This document shows positions 61,164 through 64,000 of a stretch of 64,000 nt of DNA, piece after piece. How positions within the stretch are numbered: the first letter of the stretch is position 1; each line of letters starts with the position of its first letter. The stretch is from Aptenodytes patagonicus. Taxonomy: Eukaryota > Chordata > Aves > Sphenisciformes > Spheniscidae. The notes under the pieces were generated by a model that did no database searches, had not been told where the DNA came from, and saw only the letters and a list, made by a program, of their open reading frames with translations. Position numbers and translations under genes: made by a program. The DNA is taken from the NCBI RefSeq assembly GCF_965638725.1, contig NC_134962.1:8005501-8069500 (forward strand), read 5' to 3'.

Positions 61164-61169
61164 AATAAA
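61164..61169 (+). terminator. ZNF217: Probable distal poly(A) signal of ZNF217
   Basis: AATAAA followed 21 nt later by TTTTTTGCGTGTGTGTGAGG (61,191-61,210), an excellent U/GU-rich downstream element. This is the best matched cleavage site in the window, with cleavage expected near 61,185-61,190. Confidence 0.65.
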
Positions 61170-61209
61170 ATTATGAGGGGAGCATGGATATTTTTTGCGT
61201 GTGTGTGAG

Positions 61210-64000
61210 GCTTCAGAACTTGTATAGGCTTAAACTATCTTTGAAACCAAATATGTTCTGAAAAATTTCTAGGTCTGATGTGTTCTTGGAACTCGACTAA
61301 GCCGCCAGACCTCACCAACACCTCTGACCGTATCTCAAAACTAGATTATGAGCTTGGAAGACAGCAACTCATCCTTGAGAGGAAGGGAGCTCATCAGATG
61401 AGATCCCCAATGTAAATCAACTGCATTTAAGGGCATGTACATGAGTGACCACAGCCTCATTGATATCACAGGTTAAGCTTTTGATTCCTATGCTAGGCTG
61501 GCACTTATTGCCTGACAAGGTTTGTAGAAGTAGGTTAGACTTGTTTCTTGACTTAAGTGAAGCTTTTATTCTCTCCAACAGCCCTGCTTTTAAAGTGGGA
61601 GCTTAAGAACAAAATGATGTGATGTGCGGATCTGTTGCTTGCTCTGTGAACAGCAAGTTCTTGCAGTGCCTGTGGTGCAGAAATGAGGGGTCTTGGAGTC
61701 TTGCTCCTGAAGACGTTCAGCTGGACTTAGGGTAGCATGGCTATCAAGAAATTTCTGTGCGCTGCTGAATGACAACGTGGTTAGACAGGATACAAGAAGT
61801 AAGTGTGAGCTTTGCAAGTCATCCTTGCTATTAACCATGGCTTTCCTTTGGTGCCTCTTGGGAGCACTAAGGGTCCTTCTGTTTGCCTTTAGTAGTTTCA
61901 GATAAGCTAGACTGATGTAGAGACAACAGATGTGTATTCCAGTGACTTTAGGTATCATATTTAGATGCCTACATTGCCATACCAATTTGTGAGCTATGCA
62001 AGCTGTTGAATTAAAAGTCAAATTAAAAAGGCAAATCTCACTAAGTGACTGAGAGGGAGGTGTTAAAGGTACAGAACCAGTACAAGGTTATTCAACTGAA
62101 GATTGCGAAGTCTTTTTGGCTTCAAGTCTCTTGCATCTTCAAACAGTGTGTGATTTTTGGAGGTGGTTTTTTTCAGTGTTACCATGTCTGTTTTGTCATA
62201 TAATTGGTTTCTCAGTTGTGAGCAACATTAATACTGCTAAAACTTTGTTCCCCGCTATTCCTTTCTTATTCCCAGCCTAAGTTGGCTTAATTGAAAGATT
62301 GAGACTCTCTTCAGGGGGGGAAGGCCAAAACAAAACAGAAATTGAGCCAGTGAATAAATCTAAGGTGTCTTCACTGTTGGTGTCAATAAAGCTGCTCTAG
62401 TTGAGGGGTTGGTGAGATGTGCTCCTGGCTCCGTGGTCTGCTGTGGTTTCTACCCGCCTCATGCCAACGAAGCCCTGCGGTAACTGGCTTGCATAATAAT
62501 CTGCAGCGTGCCAGGTTCTGTTTGTTGCCTCCAAGCAGCTTATCAGAGGGCTTAAAGTACTATCTAAAAAGCTGGAAGGTGACTAAAATACAGTGTTTCT
62601 CTACAGTGACTGTAACCGTTCAGATCAGCATTATAAACACTTGTTTGAGGGATCTTCTTCCTATGCTTTCACTGAATTGCCAGTTAAGATACGTAGTCAG
62701 ACTACTATATGTCTTGAAATTACAAGAAGCAACACTCATTTTCTCTGACGAGGTAGATCTAATACTAAGTCACAAAACAGTTTCTTCTTCCCCTTTGTGA
62801 AAGAGGAAAATATGCAAGTGCGTTACTGAGCAGATTTCTCTGTTCATTTGCACACACTTAAGAAAAGTGCATTTAATTAGGATTAGCAAGTCTCTAAATC
62901 GCAGATGGTTCTCATGGGAAAAAATAGTTATGAGTGCATTCATGACATTAAAATCAGTACATTTAATTCAATTTCATCTTAATATTAATTCATAACATCT
63001 AAAGTAGTAGTTCCTACAGAAGATATTCATATGATTTGGGATTACTGGGGAAAATGAGATCTAGCATTTCCAAACATGCTACAGCTTGATTACCATGTGT
63101 AATTATGCAGACTGAGTAACTACATGCTAATTACAAGTGCTCATTTTGACATGCATTGTTATCTGTAACAAGGGTCGGTTATATGATAGGCAGTTTTATT
63201 TAGTTTGGAGTCCATTATTGATAGATCCTGAGTCCAGTATTGGGTCATACGTGAGACATTGCAAAAATCAGTAGCTGTTAGTAGCTGTTGGTGTATGACT
63301 CCAGAGACACCAGCCTGCTGGGTTGAGCATGGTACTACAAAACAAGAAATGCCCTGGTGTAACACTTTTCAGACTGCCATGTTGGCCTCCGTTCTGACCA
63401 CAGATCTGTAAGTATGCCGCCTCTTTCTTTGAAGAGTTAACTGTAAAGGTGTGGTATCTTCCCAGATCCCCCGTTCTTGATTTTGTTATTGGCTCTAGTT
63501 GAACTGAGCCTGATCTGCTTAGGGCAGATACAGCAGCTTCGCGCTCCTTCTGTATGTGTTTGTATGAAAGCAAAGTAACATACTTAGCTCTGGACCAAGC
63601 TGGATCTTTCTGCAGGATAACGAAGCTTGGAACTGGGGGACTCTGGATTTTGGTAACACCGTTCCCTTTTTAGAAGTTTCCTTCCTTTGTTTCCACTGAT
63701 GTTATCCCTAGCTCCCTACATGCAAAATACCATCGCTGTTGGCTTCCAGGCTGAGCTGGGCTCCGCAGCCTCCAGGAGCTCATCGCTTCTGCTGTTTTGA
63801 CACTTCACAAATGTCCCTCAGCTTCTGCAAGACAGGGAAAGGTTGTTGGGTGGAGCACTTCTAAAAACAGTCATCATTGCTCCTCTTGCTTGCTCTTATT
63901 AATGGTGGAAGCTCTAGGGTGGACAAAGGGGTGGCTCTCAACAGCATTGTGATCAAGAGATGATGCGGAAAAGGCAATCCAGCATCGTGTTTCCTCCTCC
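61210..64000. other. Downstream intergenic region, no gene seen
   Basis: Beyond the distal poly(A) site I find only short open frames in several phases, without splice signals or recognisable protein motifs. The composition returns to ordinary AT-rich sequence. Apart from the AATAAA at 62,385, nothing is supported here. Confidence 0.6.
62385..62390 (+). terminator. Candidate far-distal poly(A) signal AATAAA
   Basis: AATAAA followed by a G/T-rich region (GGGGTTGGTGAGATGTGCTC). It could serve read-through transcripts of ZNF217 with a longer 3' UTR. No other support is visible. Confidence 0.3.

Larger units (their letters stand above)
58761..61190 (+). other. ZNF217: ZNF217 terminal exon, 3' UTR
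   Basis: T- and A-rich untranslated exon of about 2.4 kb with several AATAAA/ATTAAA signals. Four exact UGUANAUA Pumilio-type sites are present at 58,861-58,868, 59,112-59,119, 60,262-60,269 and 60,846-60,853. An AU-rich TATTTATTT element lies at about 60,719. The length agrees with the roughly 2 kb 3' UTR of the human gene, as I remember it. The 3' end is set by the AATAAA at 61,164 and its GT-rich downstream element, but shorter forms are likely too. Confidence 0.7.

Noticed and set aside
61590..62021. A 143-codon open frame on the minus strand downstream of ZNF217.
   Set aside because: No ATG-led conserved motif, no splice signals, no recognisable family; it is consistent with a chance open frame.

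Overview
This is vertebrate nuclear DNA, most likely from a bird and at least from a sauropsid. It carries one gene that I can identify with confidence: ZNF217, on the + strand. The identification rests on five intron-separated blocks that splice in frame into a 1,075-residue protein. That protein has eight C2H2 zinc fingers, a PLNLS CtBP-docking motif and the conserved C-terminal tail I remember for human ZNF217 (about 1,048 aa). The bird/sauropsid call is inference. It rests on the compact gene, the low density of recognisable repeats, and the presence of old amniote MIR/CORE-SINE-like and 'TTGACTTCAATGGG'-type repeats without primate or rodent elements. I saw no clear CR1.

Layout. Positions 1-31,250 are an AT-rich intergenic stretch upstream of the gene with no recognisable protein gene. 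It holds decayed SINE-like repeats, several poly-G runs, a sequence resembling a decayed hammerhead-type element (about 27,125-27,215), and a few islands flanked by good splice signals that could be exons of unannotated transcripts. Positions 31,258-32,930 are a strong CpG island, the probable ZNF217 promoter and non-coding first exon. On its minus-strand side three successive exon-like blocks suggest a divergent transcript. Positions 32,246-47,085 are the long T-rich first intron. Positions 47,086-57,470 hold the four coding exons: 47,474-48,872, 51,094-51,219, 52,074-53,666 and 57,342-57,451. Positions 58,761 to about 61,190 are the terminal 3' UTR exon. From about 61,210 to 64,000 I see nothing coding.

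How it works together. The protein is expected to be a nuclear, sequence-specific repressor that recruits CtBP/CoREST-LSD1-HDAC complexes (family knowledge). The sequence suggests several layers of control: a divergent CpG promoter, three or four upstream ORFs in the leader, an AATAAA just inside intron 4 that could give a tail-less isoform, and a 3' UTR with four perfect UGUANAUA Pumilio-type sites and several alternative poly(A) signals.

I found no CRISPR array, prokaryotic operon, tRNA or rRNA gene, or intact mobile element. The most interesting leads are the possible intronic-polyadenylation isoform, the possible minus-strand divergent transcript, and the exon-like islands upstream.
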